In this document: positions 1 to 9,109 of the stretch, piece after piece
How the letters are laid out: the number at the start of each line of letters is the position of its first letter
How positions within the stretch are numbered: position 1 is the stretch's first letter
Assembly (NCBI RefSeq): GCF_005117025.1
Contig: NZ_SWCO01000002.1
Coordinates: forward strand, 372,001-436,000
DNA: 64,000 nucleotides
Direction: 5' to 3'
DNA from: Alteromonas portus
Lineage (GTDB): Bacteria; Pseudomonadota; Gammaproteobacteria; Enterobacterales; Alteromonadaceae
The notes under the pieces: generated by a model
Databases searched by the model: none
What the model was told of the DNA's origin: nothing
Seen by the model: the letters and a program-made list of their open reading frames with translations, nothing else
Program-made: the position numbers and the translations under genes

Positions 1-843
1 CGCGACGAAAACGGTAATGAAATTAAAGTTGCGGGCCCTTCTACACCTGTAGAAGTACTTGGTCTGTCTGGTGTTCCAGTAGCGGGTGAAGACGCAGCCG
101 TTGTTAAAGACGAGCGTAAAGCGCGTGAAGTAGCAGCTAAGCGTCATCAGAAGAAACGTGAACTTAAACTTGCTCGTCAGCAAAAAGCGAAACTTGAAAA
201 CATGTTTGCGAACATGGAATCAGGTGACGTTAGCGAACTTAACATCGTACTTAAAGCTGACGTACAGGGCTCTGTAGAAGCGATTTCTGAATCATTGGTT
301 AAGCTTTCTACTTCTGAAGTAAAAGTGAACATTGTAGGTAGTGGTGTAGGTGGTATCACTGAAACTGACGCAACCCTTGCGGCTGCATCAGGCGCTATCG
401 TACTAGGCTTTAACGTTCGTGCCGATGCTACAGCGCGTCGCGTACTAGAAGCTGAAGAAATTGATTTACGTTACTACAGCGTTATCTATAACCTAATTGA
501 CGAAGTGAAAGCGGCCATGAGCGGTATGCTTGCACCGGAATTCAAGCAGGAAATCATTGGTCTTGCAGAAGTACGTGACGTATTTAAGTCACCGAAACTG
601 GGCGCAATTGCGGGCTGTATGGTTACTGAAGGTAACGTTAAGCGTAGCAACCCAATCCGTGTACTTCGCGACAACGTAGTTATCTACGAAGGTGAACTAG
701 AGTCACTACGTCGCTTTAAAGACGACGTTCAAGAAGTACGTAACGGTATGGAATGTGGTATCGGCGTTAAGAACTACAACGACGTGAAAGTAGGCGACCA
801 AATCGAGGTCTTCGAAATCGTTGAGGTTAAGCGCGAAATTTAA
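1..843 (+). CDS. infB: Translation initiation factor IF-2, C-terminal part (5' truncated)
   Basis: The reading frame is open from the first base of the window and ends at TAA 841-843, giving about 280 residues. IF-2 is the GTPase that places initiator fMet-tRNA on the 30S subunit and promotes subunit joining. What remains is the end of domain II (V-x-G-L-S-G-V-P-x-A-G), a basic helical linker, domain III (from A-D-V-Q-G-S-V-E-A) and the second beta-barrel of domain IV that binds fMet-tRNA, with G-M-E-C-G-I-G-V near the end. The GTP-binding domain lies upstream, outside the window. It is followed by rbfA, truB and rpsO, the usual gammaproteobacterial order. Identification is secure. Confidence 0.97.
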   Translation, partial: RDENGNEIKVAGPSTPVEVLGLSGVPVAGEDAAVVKDERKAREVAAKRHQKKRELKLARQQKAKLENMFANMESGDVSELNIVLKADVQGSVEAISESLVKLSTSEVKVNIVGSGVGGITETDATLAAASGAIVLGFNVRADATARRVLEAEEIDLRYYSVIYNLIDEVKAAMSGMLAPEFKQEIIGLAEVRDVFKSPKLGAIAGCMVTEGNVKRSNPIRVLRDNVVIYEGELESLRRFKDDVQEVRNGMECGIGVKNYNDVKVGDQIEVFEIVEVKREI

Positions 844-870
844 TTGCCTTAGTTAATTCGGCATGTGAGA

Positions 871-896
871 AACGGGGGCCGAGTGCTCCCGTTTTT
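871..896 (+). terminator. Hairpin with T-tract between infB and rbfA
   Basis: Bases 871-879 pair with 885-893 (one G-T wobble) around a 5-base loop, and the 3' arm runs into five Ts. It has the form of an intrinsic terminator, but infB, rbfA and truB are normally cotranscribed. I infer a partial attenuator or an RNA processing hairpin. Confidence 0.6.
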
Positions 897-957
897 GTCT
901 GTATACAGCAAACAGACCTCGCGCATGCCCTGCGTTAAATAAGGAAAGGAGAGTATA

Positions 958-1359
958 ATGGCCCGTGAATTTTCACGTACCGACAGAGTTGCTCAGCAAG
1001 TTCATAAAGAAGTGGCGAGCATTCTGCAAAATGAATACAAGCACCGCGTTGGCGATATGCCTTTGATCACGGTTTCTGACGTAGATGTATCGCGCGACTT
1101 AGCGCATGCAAAGATCTTTGTGACTATCTACAACAGCACCGAAGAAGAAGGTAAAGCGCAAATTAAACAACTGGCAGAATACAAAAAGTTTATTCGCAGT
1201 ATTTTAGCTAAACGTATTCGCATGCGCTCAGTGCCTGATCTTCACTTCTTTGAAGATAAGTCGATTGTTGAAGGTATGCGTATTTCTAATCTTGTGTCTC
1301 AGACCATCGCAAAAGATGAGTCAAAGCGCGATAAAGACGATCCACAAGAGCAGGAGTAA
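958..1359 (+). CDS. rbfA: 30S ribosome-binding factor A
   Basis: The 133-residue protein has the usual RbfA size and single KH-like domain. The N-terminus (R-x-D-R-V-A-Q-Q-V-H-K-E) and the central segment V-S-R-D-L-A-H-A-K-I-F-V are typical. RbfA binds the 30S subunit near helix 1 of 16S rRNA during late maturation and is needed for cold adaptation. The start at 958 has a strong AAGGAG-type ribosome binding site (AAAGGAGAG) directly upstream. The C-terminus is charged and probably disordered. The stop codon abuts the truB ATG, which indicates coupled translation. Confidence 0.96.
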   Translation: MAREFSRTDRVAQQVHKEVASILQNEYKHRVGDMPLITVSDVDVSRDLAHAKIFVTIYNSTEEEGKAQIKQLAEYKKFIRSILAKRIRMRSVPDLHFFEDKSIVEGMRISNLVSQTIAKDESKRDKDDPQEQE

Positions 1360-2334
1360 ATGGCAAGACGTCGTAAAGGCCGTGAGATTAACGGCATAGT
1401 ATTGCTTGATAAACCGCTTGGTGGGTCATCAAACCAACTGCTTCAAAAAGTGCGCTGGCTGTACAAAGCGGCTAAAGCTGGGCATACAGGCGCACTTGAT
1501 CCCCTTGCCAGTGGCATGTTGCCCCTTTGTTTGGGTGAAGCTACGAAGTTTTCTCAGTTTCTTCTGGATGCCGAAAAGACTTATGAAGTTACCGCTCAAT
1601 TAGGTGTTCGCACCACCACGTCTGACGCCGATGGCGAAGTAGTTGAAGAAAAGCCTGTTGATGTAAGTGAAGAACAAGTACGTGATGCGTGCTTGGCGTT
1701 TCTAGGTAAGAGTAAACAAATCCCGTCCATGTTTTCAGCGCTTAAACATCAAGGTAAGCCGCTTTATCACTATGCACGTCAAGGTATAGAGATTGAGCGT
1801 GAACCCCGCGATATTGAAGTGTATGAATTAGATGTACTGCGTATAGAGCTTCCTTATGTAGAAATGCGCATAAAATGCAGCAAAGGTACCTATATCCGCT
1901 CTATTGTGGATGATTTAGGTCAAAACCTTGGTTGTGGTGCCTACGTGACCCGCTTACATCGCACCGAAGTCGCAGACTATCCCACAGATAAAATGGTATC
2001 GCTGGATAAGTTAATTGAAATACAGGAATCACTGGAAGACGGTGATTTTAAAGCGCTGGATGACTTATTAATTCCTATGGATACTGCCGTAAGTCGTTTA
2101 CCATTTGTGACGATCAACGACGCTGAAAGAAACCGTTTTGATAACGGCCAATCTGTAAAAGGGATTTGTAGCGAAGCGCTAGGTGAAGGCGTGTCTTACC
2201 GCGTTTACCATGGCGACGATACCAGTGGTATTTTCTTAGGCGTAGGGGAAGGGGTTCTTGACCCGAAAGACCAAGGTATTCCTAAACAAGAAGTGTTTGT
2301 TAACCCAAAACGTCGAGTTGTTTATACATCTTAA
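1360..2334 (+). CDS. truB: tRNA pseudouridine(55) synthase
   Basis: TruB makes pseudouridine 55 in the T-loop of tRNAs. The 324-residue protein carries the family active-site motif [12 protein letters not shown] at residues 41-52, with catalytic Asp47. An N-terminal G-x-x-x-L-D-K-P and the later [10 protein letters not shown] motif are also present. The C-terminal portion corresponds to the PUA-like domain. The ATG starts on the base after the rbfA stop, and the ribosome binding site (CAGGAG) lies inside the end of rbfA, so the two are translationally linked. Confidence 0.97.
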   Translation: MARRRKGREINGIVLLDKPLGGSSNQLLQKVRWLYKAAKAGHTGALDPLASGMLPLCLGEATKFSQFLLDAEKTYEVTAQLGVRTTTSDADGEVVEEKPVDVSEEQVRDACLAFLGKSKQIPSMFSALKHQGKPLYHYARQGIEIEREPRDIEVYELDVLRIELPYVEMRIKCSKGTYIRSIVDDLGQNLGCGAYVTRLHRTEVADYPTDKMVSLDKLIEIQESLEDGDFKALDDLLIPMDTAVSRLPFVTINDAERNRFDNGQSVKGICSEALGEGVSYRVYHGDDTSGIFLGVGEGVLDPKDQGIPKQEVFVNPKRRVVYTS

Positions 2335-2364
2335 CTGCGCCGGTAAATAAAGACGGTTTATGGC

Positions 2365-2392
2365 TTGCTAAGTCTGTAAACGTCATTATAAT
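2365..2392 (+). promoter_or_regulatory. Putative sigma70 promoter of rpsO
   Basis: TTGCTA (2365-2370) and a perfect TATAAT (2387-2392) are separated by 16 bases and lie about 60 bases before the rpsO ATG. This fits an rpsO-specific promoter in addition to read-through from the infB operon. Confidence 0.65.
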
Positions 2393-2454
2393 ACGGCGCT
2401 CATTCCGCTTTGCTGAATTAGTGATCGGCGAAGCATTAATATTAGGAGAATGAT

Positions 2455-2724
2455 ATGTCACTAACTAAAGCAGAAACCGCAAAAATCATTGCTGAGTACG
2501 GCGTTAAAGAAGGCGACACTGGTTCACCAGAAGTTCAAGTTGCTTTGCTTACTCACAACATCAACAAGCTTCAAGGTCACTTTGCTGATCACAAGAAAGA
2601 TCACCACTCACGTCGTGGTCTTCTACGTATGGTTAGCCAACGTCGTAAGCTTCTAGACTACCTTAAAGGCAAGAACGCTGAGCGTTACCTTGACCTTATC
2701 AAGCGTCTAGGTCTACGTCGATAA
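2455..2724 (+). CDS. rpsO: 30S ribosomal protein S15
   Basis: The 89-residue protein is full length for S15, a primary 16S rRNA binder at the junction of helices 20-22. Family hallmarks are [20 protein letters not shown] and the C-terminal [12 protein letters not shown]. The ribosome binding site TTAGGAG lies just before ATG 2455. The gene has its own likely promoter and is closed by a strong terminator at 2739-2765. The expected downstream neighbour pnp is absent; a convergent diguanylate cyclase gene follows instead. Confidence 0.98.
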
Positions 2725-2738
2725 GACTAGGTTTCAAG

Positions 2739-2765
2739 AAAAGCGCCCAACGGGCGCTTTTTTTT
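2739..2765 (+). terminator. Intrinsic terminator after rpsO
   Basis: AGCGCCC pairs with GGGCGCT around a 3-base loop, extended by A-T pairs, and the 3' arm ends in a run of eight Ts. It closes the infB-rbfA-truB-rpsO unit. Confidence 0.92.
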
Positions 2766-2845
2766 CGTCCAATGTTTTATTGCTATTTAATTGGGGCATT
2801 AATCGTCTTGGTTAAATAGACGCTAAATTTCGTCGCTTAGCACAG

Positions 2846-5203
2846 CTAACTTTCTCTAGCATGTTGCTTTTTATCTTCATACATTCTTTCGTCTGCAGTA
2901 TGAATTAATTCTTCTAACGTCATTCCGTCTAGTGGGTAGCTGGCATAGCCAATACTAACCCCCACACTAAATAAACCTTGGGCTGTAGTGATAGGCTGTG
3001 TAAGTGTTTTAACTAGCCGCGTCTTTATTCGTTCAACGTCATACTCTTTGCTAAGTTCGGTAACTACAACGATAAACTCATCACCACCAACACGTGCCGC
3101 AATGTCGTATGCACGGCATAAAGCGTTTAGCCGTTGTGCCAGTTCAATAAGCACTTCATCGCCCAAAGTATGGCCATATTCGTCGTTAAGGGGTTTGAAG
3201 TGGTTTAAATCGAGATAGAATAGGGTACAAGTCTTCCCATTTCTTTCTAATCTTGGTAGCTCATTGCGCATGTAAGTAGATAACGCGAGTCTGTTCGCTA
3301 GTTTGGTCAGTGCGTCGCTGTTAGCCAGCTTTTTAATTTTTTGATTGGCCTCTACTTGCTCAGTGATATCCACATTAATGCCAAACATTTTATCCCCTTC
3401 TACGCGACCGTATGCTTTCACGTGGCGATATTTCTTGTTTGGCGCTTTTACCCTGAACGTTGCCTCAAAGTGAGATTTTTGGGTGATCGCATTTTCAACC
3501 TTGTTTTTTACGCTATCAATATCATCACTATGAACCGTATTTTCCCAGTCGCTAAATGTACCACTAAACCTGGTTTGGACGATGCTGTAAATCTTATGCA
3601 TCCACTCGTCCCAAATTAGCTCATTAGTGGCAATATCCCACTCCCATACACCAATGTTTGCGGCGTCTGCAGCCATTGACATACGTCGATTAAGGGTTTT
3701 TAACTCATATTGCGCTTCGCGCCATTTCGTTACGTCTTCTGAAAGCGATAATATATATTGTGGATTGCCATCACTATCGTCTAAAACAATCTTTTTTGTA
3801 TGGAAATGACGTACTTTGCCGTTGATATTAAGCTGGTAATCACGGGCGCTTTGTTTCTTTTTACTTATGAGTAACTGTTTATCGTCAGCAATAAACGTCT
3901 TAGCTTCTTTCTCTTCAAAAATATCAAAGTCAGACAGGCCAATAAGAGACGTTTTATCAATGTCTAACAACTTACTTCCCGCATCGTTAACATGGGTTAT
4001 AGAAAGGTTTTTGGCATTTTTCACAAGAAGCATGTTGGGAAGCGCGTCAAATACAGTTTGCGTAAAGACTTCTTGATTTTTAACGTCAGATAAATCTTTT
4101 ACGGTGCACATATATGCAATATGGTTTCCAGGCAGCAGATTTACCCTGAGGGTTAGGGGGAATTTTTTGCCGTTTTTTCTTATGCCTTCAAACGTCAAAG
4201 GGGCGTTGTGTGCAGCACTATTGTTCGCCGTTTTCTTTAAACTCACTAGTAGCGATTCATTGGTGTGTTTAAGTGGCGTAATAAGCTCTCTAATATGGAG
4301 TGTTCGCTGGGAAAATTTATCTAATCCAAATATGCGTAATGCAACAGGATTAGTAAATTCCACCATGCCTGAGCTATCAAAGGTAATAACACCATCATGT
4401 ACGGTATTTATTACGGCGTTGTAGCGCTCAAGTAATAAGGTTCGCGCGCGAAGTTCTATAAATACCAAGATTGTAAATGCAAACAGCATGACCATGAGCA
4501 TAACCAAATACACGAGGTTTTTTGTTTCAGGCTCTCGCAGTATTTGCGTATCTGGAAGTGCGTAAACATGCATTGATAGCATACCGGTATAATGCATGCC
4601 CGAAATCGCACTACCCATAATAATGGCAGGTACAATTTGTTTGATAATACGTAACTGTGCTGAGGTAACATATTCATGGGTTTTTAATGCTATGCCGGCT
4701 AACCCTACAGCGACCACAATCGATAGAGAGAAATACCAACCATCGTAAGCCATAGCAGCATCCATTTGCATCGCCATCATGCCAATGTAGTGCATACTGC
4801 CAATACCTATCCCCATGTAAACACTGCGCAGCCAGAGCGAGTTCATCTTGAAAGGTAACTTACTCATAACAACAAGGCTTGCAAGAATAGCAGGCAACAC
4901 AGATAGCAATGTGATAAAAGGATCGTAAGAGACAACCAGGGGGAGTTGGTAGGCAAGCATGCCAACAAAATGCATAGACCAAATACCAAAGCCCAAGAAA
5001 CACGCCGACGCTAACGACCAATAGGCCCGTTCGTTTTGAAGTTCAGTTTGAGACATTTTGGCAGCAAGCACAAAGGAGATAAGTGATGCTGATATGGCAA
5101 TGAGAACAGAGACCACCACGAAAAATATGTCGTAGGTGGCCGTGATTTCAGTGCTTGGAGGAAAGTCCGTTACCGAAAAGAAATGATAATGTCCGTGTTT
5201 CAA
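2846..5203 (-). CDS. MHYT-PAS-GGDEF membrane diguanylate cyclase
   Basis: The 785-residue protein has an N-terminal seven-helix MHYT sensor with three copies of the motif (M-H-F-V-G-M at 77, M-H-Y-I-G-M at 137, M-H-Y-T-G-M at 203); in this family the residues are thought to bind a metal that senses a diatomic gas. Two or three PAS domains follow (about 260-620), then a GGDEF domain with intact GGDEF at 706-710. The R-x-x-D inhibitory site sits at 697-700, exactly five residues before GGDEF, so product inhibition is expected. There is no EAL domain. The start is TTG with a weak ribosome binding site; no in-frame ATG lies near it. The predicted reaction is 2 GTP to c-di-GMP at the inner membrane. 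Confidence 0.92.
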   Translation of the reverse strand: MKHGHYHFFSVTDFPPSTEITATYDIFFVVVSVLIAISASLISFVLAAKMSQTELQNERAYWSLASACFLGFGIWSMHFVGMLAYQLPLVVSYDPFITLLSVLPAILASLVVMSKLPFKMNSLWLRSVYMGIGIGSMHYIGMMAMQMDAAMAYDGWYFSLSIVVAVGLAGIALKTHEYVTSAQLRIIKQIVPAIIMGSAISGMHYTGMLSMHVYALPDTQILREPETKNLVYLVMLMVMLFAFTILVFIELRARTLLLERYNAVINTVHDGVITFDSSGMVEFTNPVALRIFGLDKFSQRTLHIRELITPLKHTNESLLVSLKKTANNSAAHNAPLTFEGIRKNGKKFPLTLRVNLLPGNHIAYMCTVKDLSDVKNQEVFTQTVFDALPNMLLVKNAKNLSITHVNDAGSKLLDIDKTSLIGLSDFDIFEEKEAKTFIADDKQLLISKKKQSARDYQLNINGKVRHFHTKKIVLDDSDGNPQYILSLSEDVTKWREAQYELKTLNRRMSMAADAANIGVWEWDIATNELIWDEWMHKIYSIVQTRFSGTFSDWENTVHSDDIDSVKNKVENAITQKSHFEATFRVKAPNKKYRHVKAYGRVEGDKMFGINVDITEQVEANQKIKKLANSDALTKLANRLALSTYMRNELPRLERNGKTCTLFYLDLNHFKPLNDEYGHTLGDEVLIELAQRLNALCRAYDIAARVGGDEFIVVVTELSKEYDVERIKTRLVKTLTQPITTAQGLFSVGVSIGYASYPLDGMTLEELIHTADERMYEDKKQHARES

Positions 5204-5226
5204 TGTTTTAATTTGTCTTCATGCTG

Positions 5227-5249
5227 AACTACTACTAAATGTAGTAGTT
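5227..5249. repeat. Perfect 9-bp inverted repeat between rluF and the MHYT cyclase gene
   Basis: AACTACTAC and GTAGTAGTT flank a 5-base spacer. It lies 24-46 bases upstream of the TTG start of the cyclase and has no T-tract on the minus strand, so it looks like a 5'-UTR hairpin or a protein binding site rather than a terminator. Confidence 0.6.
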
Positions 5250-5253
5250 TCAC

Positions 5254-6012
5254 TTATTTACGCAACTCGACTTTCTCTGCAGTTTTAGTGGAAGAGCGAA
5301 CCGCGTTTTGCATTATTTTCAATTCACGATCGGTTAAATTTCGCCATTGACCAGGTTTTAGCGCGCCAAGTTCTAAATGCATAATACGCGTTCGTTTAAG
5401 CTTGGTGACCTCGTAGCCCAAAAACTCACACATTCTGCGTATTTGACGATTAAGACCTTGGGTAAGAATGATCGTAAACTTGTTCTTACCGGTAGGTTTA
5501 ACGACACAGGGTTTTGTCACTGTTCCCAAAATAGGTACGCCACGTGCCATTCGTTTCACAAAGCGCTCACTGATTGGCTGGTTTACCGTCACTTCGTACT
5601 CTTTGTCGTGAGCGTTTTCGGCGCGAAGGATCTTATTCACAATATCGCCATCACTGGTAAGAATAATCAGCCCCTCAGAAGGCTTATCTAATCGACCCAC
5701 GGGGAATATACGTTCTTTGTGGCCTATGGCGTCGATGATGTTGCCTTTAACATGACGTTCGGTGGTGCAGGTAATACCGATAGGCTTATTATAAACAATA
5801 TACACGCGGTCTGATTTGTCTGATGCGACCGCACCAACCACCTTGCCGTCTACTTTTACTGTATCGCCAGGCCCCACCTTTGTACCCAGTTCTGGAGGTT
5901 GGTTGTTAACGGTAACGCGATTTTGCTCAATGAGTTTATCGGCTTCACGGCGAGAACACAGGCCAGTATCGCTGATATATTTATTTAAACGTTTGGGCGC
6001 TTGGTCACTCAT
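5254..6012 (-). CDS. rluF: 23S rRNA pseudouridine(2604) synthase
   Basis: The 252-residue protein belongs to the RsuA/RluB/RluE/RluF family. It has an N-terminal S4 RNA-binding domain (R-L-N-K-Y-I-S-D-T-G-L-C-S-R-R-E-A-D, residues 8-25) and a catalytic domain with the active-site motif F-P-V-G-R-L-D-K. The sequence R-A-E-N-A-H-D-K-E-Y, the segment G-V-P-I-L-G-T-V-T-K and the motif L-N-R-Q-I-R-R-M-C-E match my memory of E. coli RluF better than RluB or RsuA. It should isomerise U2604 (and possibly U2605) of 23S rRNA. It is transcribed alone or with the downstream cyclase gene, from which it is separated by only 50 bases. Confidence 0.9.
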   Translation of the reverse strand: MSDQAPKRLNKYISDTGLCSRREADKLIEQNRVTVNNQPPELGTKVGPGDTVKVDGKVVGAVASDKSDRVYIVYNKPIGITCTTERHVKGNIIDAIGHKERIFPVGRLDKPSEGLIILTSDGDIVNKILRAENAHDKEYEVTVNQPISERFVKRMARGVPILGTVTKPCVVKPTGKNKFTIILTQGLNRQIRRMCEFLGYEVTKLKRTRIMHLELGALKPGQWRNLTDRELKIMQNAVRSSTKTAEKVELRK

Positions 6013-6064
6013 TGCGCATTAAGTCCTATTGATATTAAAAAGAGGGCAATACTATCACGGCAAT

Positions 6065-6091
6065 AAGAAAGGGGCGATTCGCCCCTTTCTT
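6065..6091 (-). terminator. Terminator hairpin of the coiled-coil protein gene
   Basis: AAGAAAGGGGCG pairs with CGCCCCTTTCTT around a 3-base loop, lying downstream of the minus-strand gene that ends at 6159. The stem is long; the T-tract is better on the plus strand, so it may work in both directions. Confidence 0.75.
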
Positions 6092-6158
6092 TTTTACCCG
6101 TTATTTGTCGCTTAATGTACTTGCCTGTATGTTTTTAAAACAAGCACTTTAAGCGTTG

Positions 6159-6965
6159 TTAGTTGCCGGTAGGAGAGGGAGCGGAACCGCTACCACCTGT
6201 CGAACCTCCACTTGAAACAACCTTGGTGGCTATATCTCGGATCTCATTTTCCATACTGGTAATACGCCCCGACAAGGTCGTGTTGCGCTGTTCTAACACC
6301 GAAAGTTTATCGGTAAGATTGCGAACGCTTTGCTGTGCACTTTGTTTGTCGCTTGCCGCTTGTTCTAGCTGAACGTTTACTGCCAGCAGCTCGTCAGCCA
6401 ATGAAGCTAATTGATTTTTAACAGAACCAATAGCCGCAGCCTGGGTTTTGACATTGTCTGAAACGGCGCTTACATTTTTATTCAGCGCTGTTTGAACATT
6501 GCTTACACGATCGCCAAGATCAGCAATTTCTTGTTGGTTGCGACGCCATGCTGAAGCCCATAGCTTATCCATTTGCTCCCAAAGCTCGTTTGTTTTGTTA
6601 GTTAACTCAGTCACTTTAACCTGCAAAGCAACCGTAGACTCGCCAATTTCCTCGCCTGTTGCAGAAAGCTTGTTTTCTAACTGCATAATGCGCTTTTCAG
6701 CTTGCTCAGCCACGGCTTTTTGTTGCTCAAGCAAGGTGTACAAGTAGTAGCAACCACCGCATGCCGCTAAAGCAATTAGGGCAACTAATACAACCCAGAT
6801 ACCATTGCTACTTCCACTATTTGTTGGCTGACGGTTAGCCGACGAGGAGGATGGGGGCGTAGTCGTCTTAGTGGGAGCTGCTTGTCTTTTCGTCTGGTAG
6901 TCTCGACGGTCTTCTTCATCCAACCTGATCGTTGGAAACTCATCGTTCTTTGAATTATTTGCCAT
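6159..6965 (-). CDS. Single-pass membrane protein with long coiled coil, function unknown
   Basis: The 268-residue protein is not recognised as a named family. It has a charged, proline- and serine-rich N-terminus (1-54), one transmembrane helix at about 55-79, and a long heptad-rich region (80-250) rich in Q, E, N, S and A that should form a coiled coil. A glycine/serine/proline tail follows. The topology is most likely N-in with a periplasmic coiled coil. Two tryptophans (in N-E-L-W-E-Q-M-D-K-L-W-A-S-A-W-R) may form a conserved patch. It has its own terminator and shares no operon with neighbours, though rluF lies downstream in the same direction. A structural envelope role is only a guess. 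Confidence 0.75.
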   Translation of the reverse strand: MANNSKNDEFPTIRLDEEDRRDYQTKRQAAPTKTTTPPSSSSANRQPTNSGSSNGIWVVLVALIALAACGGCYYLYTLLEQQKAVAEQAEKRIMQLENKLSATGEEIGESTVALQVKVTELTNKTNELWEQMDKLWASAWRRNQQEIADLGDRVSNVQTALNKNVSAVSDNVKTQAAAIGSVKNQLASLADELLAVNVQLEQAASDKQSAQQSVRNLTDKLSVLEQRNTTLSGRITSMENEIRDIATKVVSSGGSTGGSGSAPSPTGN

Positions 6966-7177
6966 AGTAAATTAGTAATCTCTTTGTGTAGTGCTCTTTG
7001 CATGGTCTCGACACCTTGTGTGTCAGTTCAAAAGAACACATTTATCTTTGCGCACAAATTCATGTTATCGCTAAATTAAAGGAAATTCTATGGCTTATGT
7101 ACAATGTCAATTAACCATAAGCCAAAGCGACTGAAATTCGAATAAATTAGCTGTTCGTTCAGCGTAAAAATATTCTG

Positions 7178-8734
7178 TTAGTTTTTATCGCCAATCCATT
7201 CCACTCGATATAAATCGCGGCGTCGGTCAAGGTAGTTTCTCACCGAGCCTTCATTTTGTAGTTTGGTCAGTTTGTCTAGGTCTAAATCGACTATCAGCGT
7301 CATTTCCGTATTGGGTGTCGTTTCCGACACGATGGCATCGTGAGGGAATGCGAAATCACTAGGGGAGAATACGGCAGTCTGTCCATATTGAATATCCACG
7401 TTATCAACTTTGGGCAGGTTTCCGACACTTCCTGCAATTGCTACGTAACATTCGTTTTCAATTGCCCTTGCTTGAGCACAGCGGCGGACGCGTAGATAAC
7501 CATTTTTTGTATCTGTCCAAAAGGGAACAAACAAGATCTGCATCTCTTGGTCGGAAAGAATGCGCGCCAATTCTGGAAACTCCACGTCATAGCAAATTAA
7601 CACGCCTATTTTTCCAAAGTCCGTGTCAAATGTCTTGAGGCTGTTTCCGCCCTTCATTATCCAGTCCTCTTTCTCGTGAGGCGTTGGGTGAAGTTTATAC
7701 TGGCTCTCGATAGTTCCGTCGCGCTTACATATATAGCTGACGTTATACAGCTCTTCTTCCTCTACCACGGGCATTGAACCCGCAATAATCGTAATATTGT
7801 ACGACACCGCTAAATGAGATACCGCAGTTAAAATTTCATCGGTATACGTCGCTAAATGCCAAATAGCGTCTATTGACGAATCGGACGGGCTTAGACCCAT
7901 AAGTGGTGCATTAAAGAATTCGGGGAACAGCGCGACATCGCAGGAATAATCTGACAATGCGTCAACAAAGTACTCAACCTGCTGCAACAGCTCTTCTACA
8001 TTGTTGAAATAACGCATTTGCCATTGAATACATCCTATGCGCGCACTTGATTTTCTACTAGCGATTAATGACGGGGTGCCTGGTTCATAGTAAATGTTAT
8101 GCCACTGAAGCAGTGTTGCATAACCTTTTGATGCTTCGTCTTCAGGAAGGTATGCAGACATGACCTGCTTAACCTCAAAACCGTTGGACAGTTGAAACGT
8201 CAGTATTGGGTCATAAATATCTTTAAGCTTTACTTGCTCAATGTACTCATAGGGAGACAGTTCATTGGCGTAGTTTTTATAGTTGGGTATGCGCCCCCCC
8301 GCCATAATTGATTTTAAATTTAAGTTCCTACACAGCTCTTTTCGCGCTTCGTATAGACGGCGACCTAAACGAAGGCCACGGTATTCAGGACAAACAATAA
8401 CTTCTACGCCGTACAGCACGTCGCCATTTGGATCGTGTGTCGTTAGGTATGCATCACCGGTTATTTCGTCATAACTATGCTTATCACCAAACTGGTCGTA
8501 ATCAACGATAACTGAGATGGCAAAGGCAACGACTTTTCCCTTATCTTCAATACAGATTTGCCCGTCCGGGAATGTAGTGACTTGTGCTTTGTAGTTAGAG
8601 TAAGGCCACGCGCCTCCAACGTTGGCGTATACCTCATCCATTAACGCTTTAACGTCGTTGTAGTCGTCCAGTCTCAAGTTTCTTAAGTCTAGATGATGTT
8701 CCGTTTCTTCTATTTGTGTTTGATCTTGACTCAT
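7178..8734 (-). CDS. Bifunctional GNAT acetyltransferase / nitrilase-family amidohydrolase
   Basis: Two enzymes are fused in 518 residues. The N-terminal half (about 15-210) is a GNAT domain with the acetyl-CoA loop R-G-L-R-L-G-R-R-L-Y at 119-128. The C-terminal half (232-510) is a carbon-nitrogen hydrolase with the complete triad Glu272 (F-P-E-F-F), Lys347 (Y-K-L-H-P) and Cys381 (L-I-C-Y-D-V-E-F-P-E). The hydrolase should cleave an amide or nitrile; the substrate is unknown. Similar fusions occur in other bacteria, but I know of no assigned pathway. The gene is monocistronic between a coiled-coil protein gene and a divergent oxygenase gene. No truncation is seen and all catalytic residues are present. 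Confidence 0.9.
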   Translation of the reverse strand: MSQDQTQIEETEHHLDLRNLRLDDYNDVKALMDEVYANVGGAWPYSNYKAQVTTFPDGQICIEDKGKVVAFAISVIVDYDQFGDKHSYDEITGDAYLTTHDPNGDVLYGVEVIVCPEYRGLRLGRRLYEARKELCRNLNLKSIMAGGRIPNYKNYANELSPYEYIEQVKLKDIYDPILTFQLSNGFEVKQVMSAYLPEDEASKGYATLLQWHNIYYEPGTPSLIASRKSSARIGCIQWQMRYFNNVEELLQQVEYFVDALSDYSCDVALFPEFFNAPLMGLSPSDSSIDAIWHLATYTDEILTAVSHLAVSYNITIIAGSMPVVEEEELYNVSYICKRDGTIESQYKLHPTPHEKEDWIMKGGNSLKTFDTDFGKIGVLICYDVEFPELARILSDQEMQILFVPFWTDTKNGYLRVRRCAQARAIENECYVAIAGSVGNLPKVDNVDIQYGQTAVFSPSDFAFPHDAIVSETTPNTEMTLIVDLDLDKLTKLQNEGSVRNYLDRRRDLYRVEWIGDKN

Positions 8735-9109
8735 GGGTTACTCTTTTTGCTAAAAATTTTAAATACGTACATGGTGTATATTTCTACTTAACCGCCTTGC
8801 AATGGGTTTTTCAACTGTTAAATATTGTCCGCGTCTTCTTATAAATATACACCTCGGCTTATTTATTGATTTAGTTTTCCTTTTTGCGGACTTAACTCGT
8901 GCACCGATTAAAAAAAGTTAGCAAGAAACGTGCGAATTCTTTAGCTGCCATAACGACAAATAATTTTTCTTTTATCGATAAAAAAATAGCGCGAAAAATA
9001 GGTGGTCATGTAATTGCCATTAAGCTTAACGCCGCGTATAAGTTCGCTACTTTTTTAACGCCCTAATAATTTCACGATTAGTTAACCGCACAAAGGTAGA
9101 AAGACTTTG
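8735..9109. other. Divergent intergenic region with a possible 55-codon frame
   Basis: This AT-rich gap lies between the divergent GNAT-nitrilase and oxygenase genes and must contain both promoters, though no convincing -35/-10 pair stood out. On the plus strand a GTG at 8899 opens 55 codons to TAA 9064-9066, giving a lysine/arginine-rich peptide with no recognisable domain and a weak ribosome binding site. I do not call it a gene. Confidence 0.4.

Noticed and set aside
1406..1603. Second frame inside truB (and comparable frames inside most long genes)
   Set aside because: Antisense or out-of-frame shadows of well supported genes with no ribosome binding site or recognisable domain.
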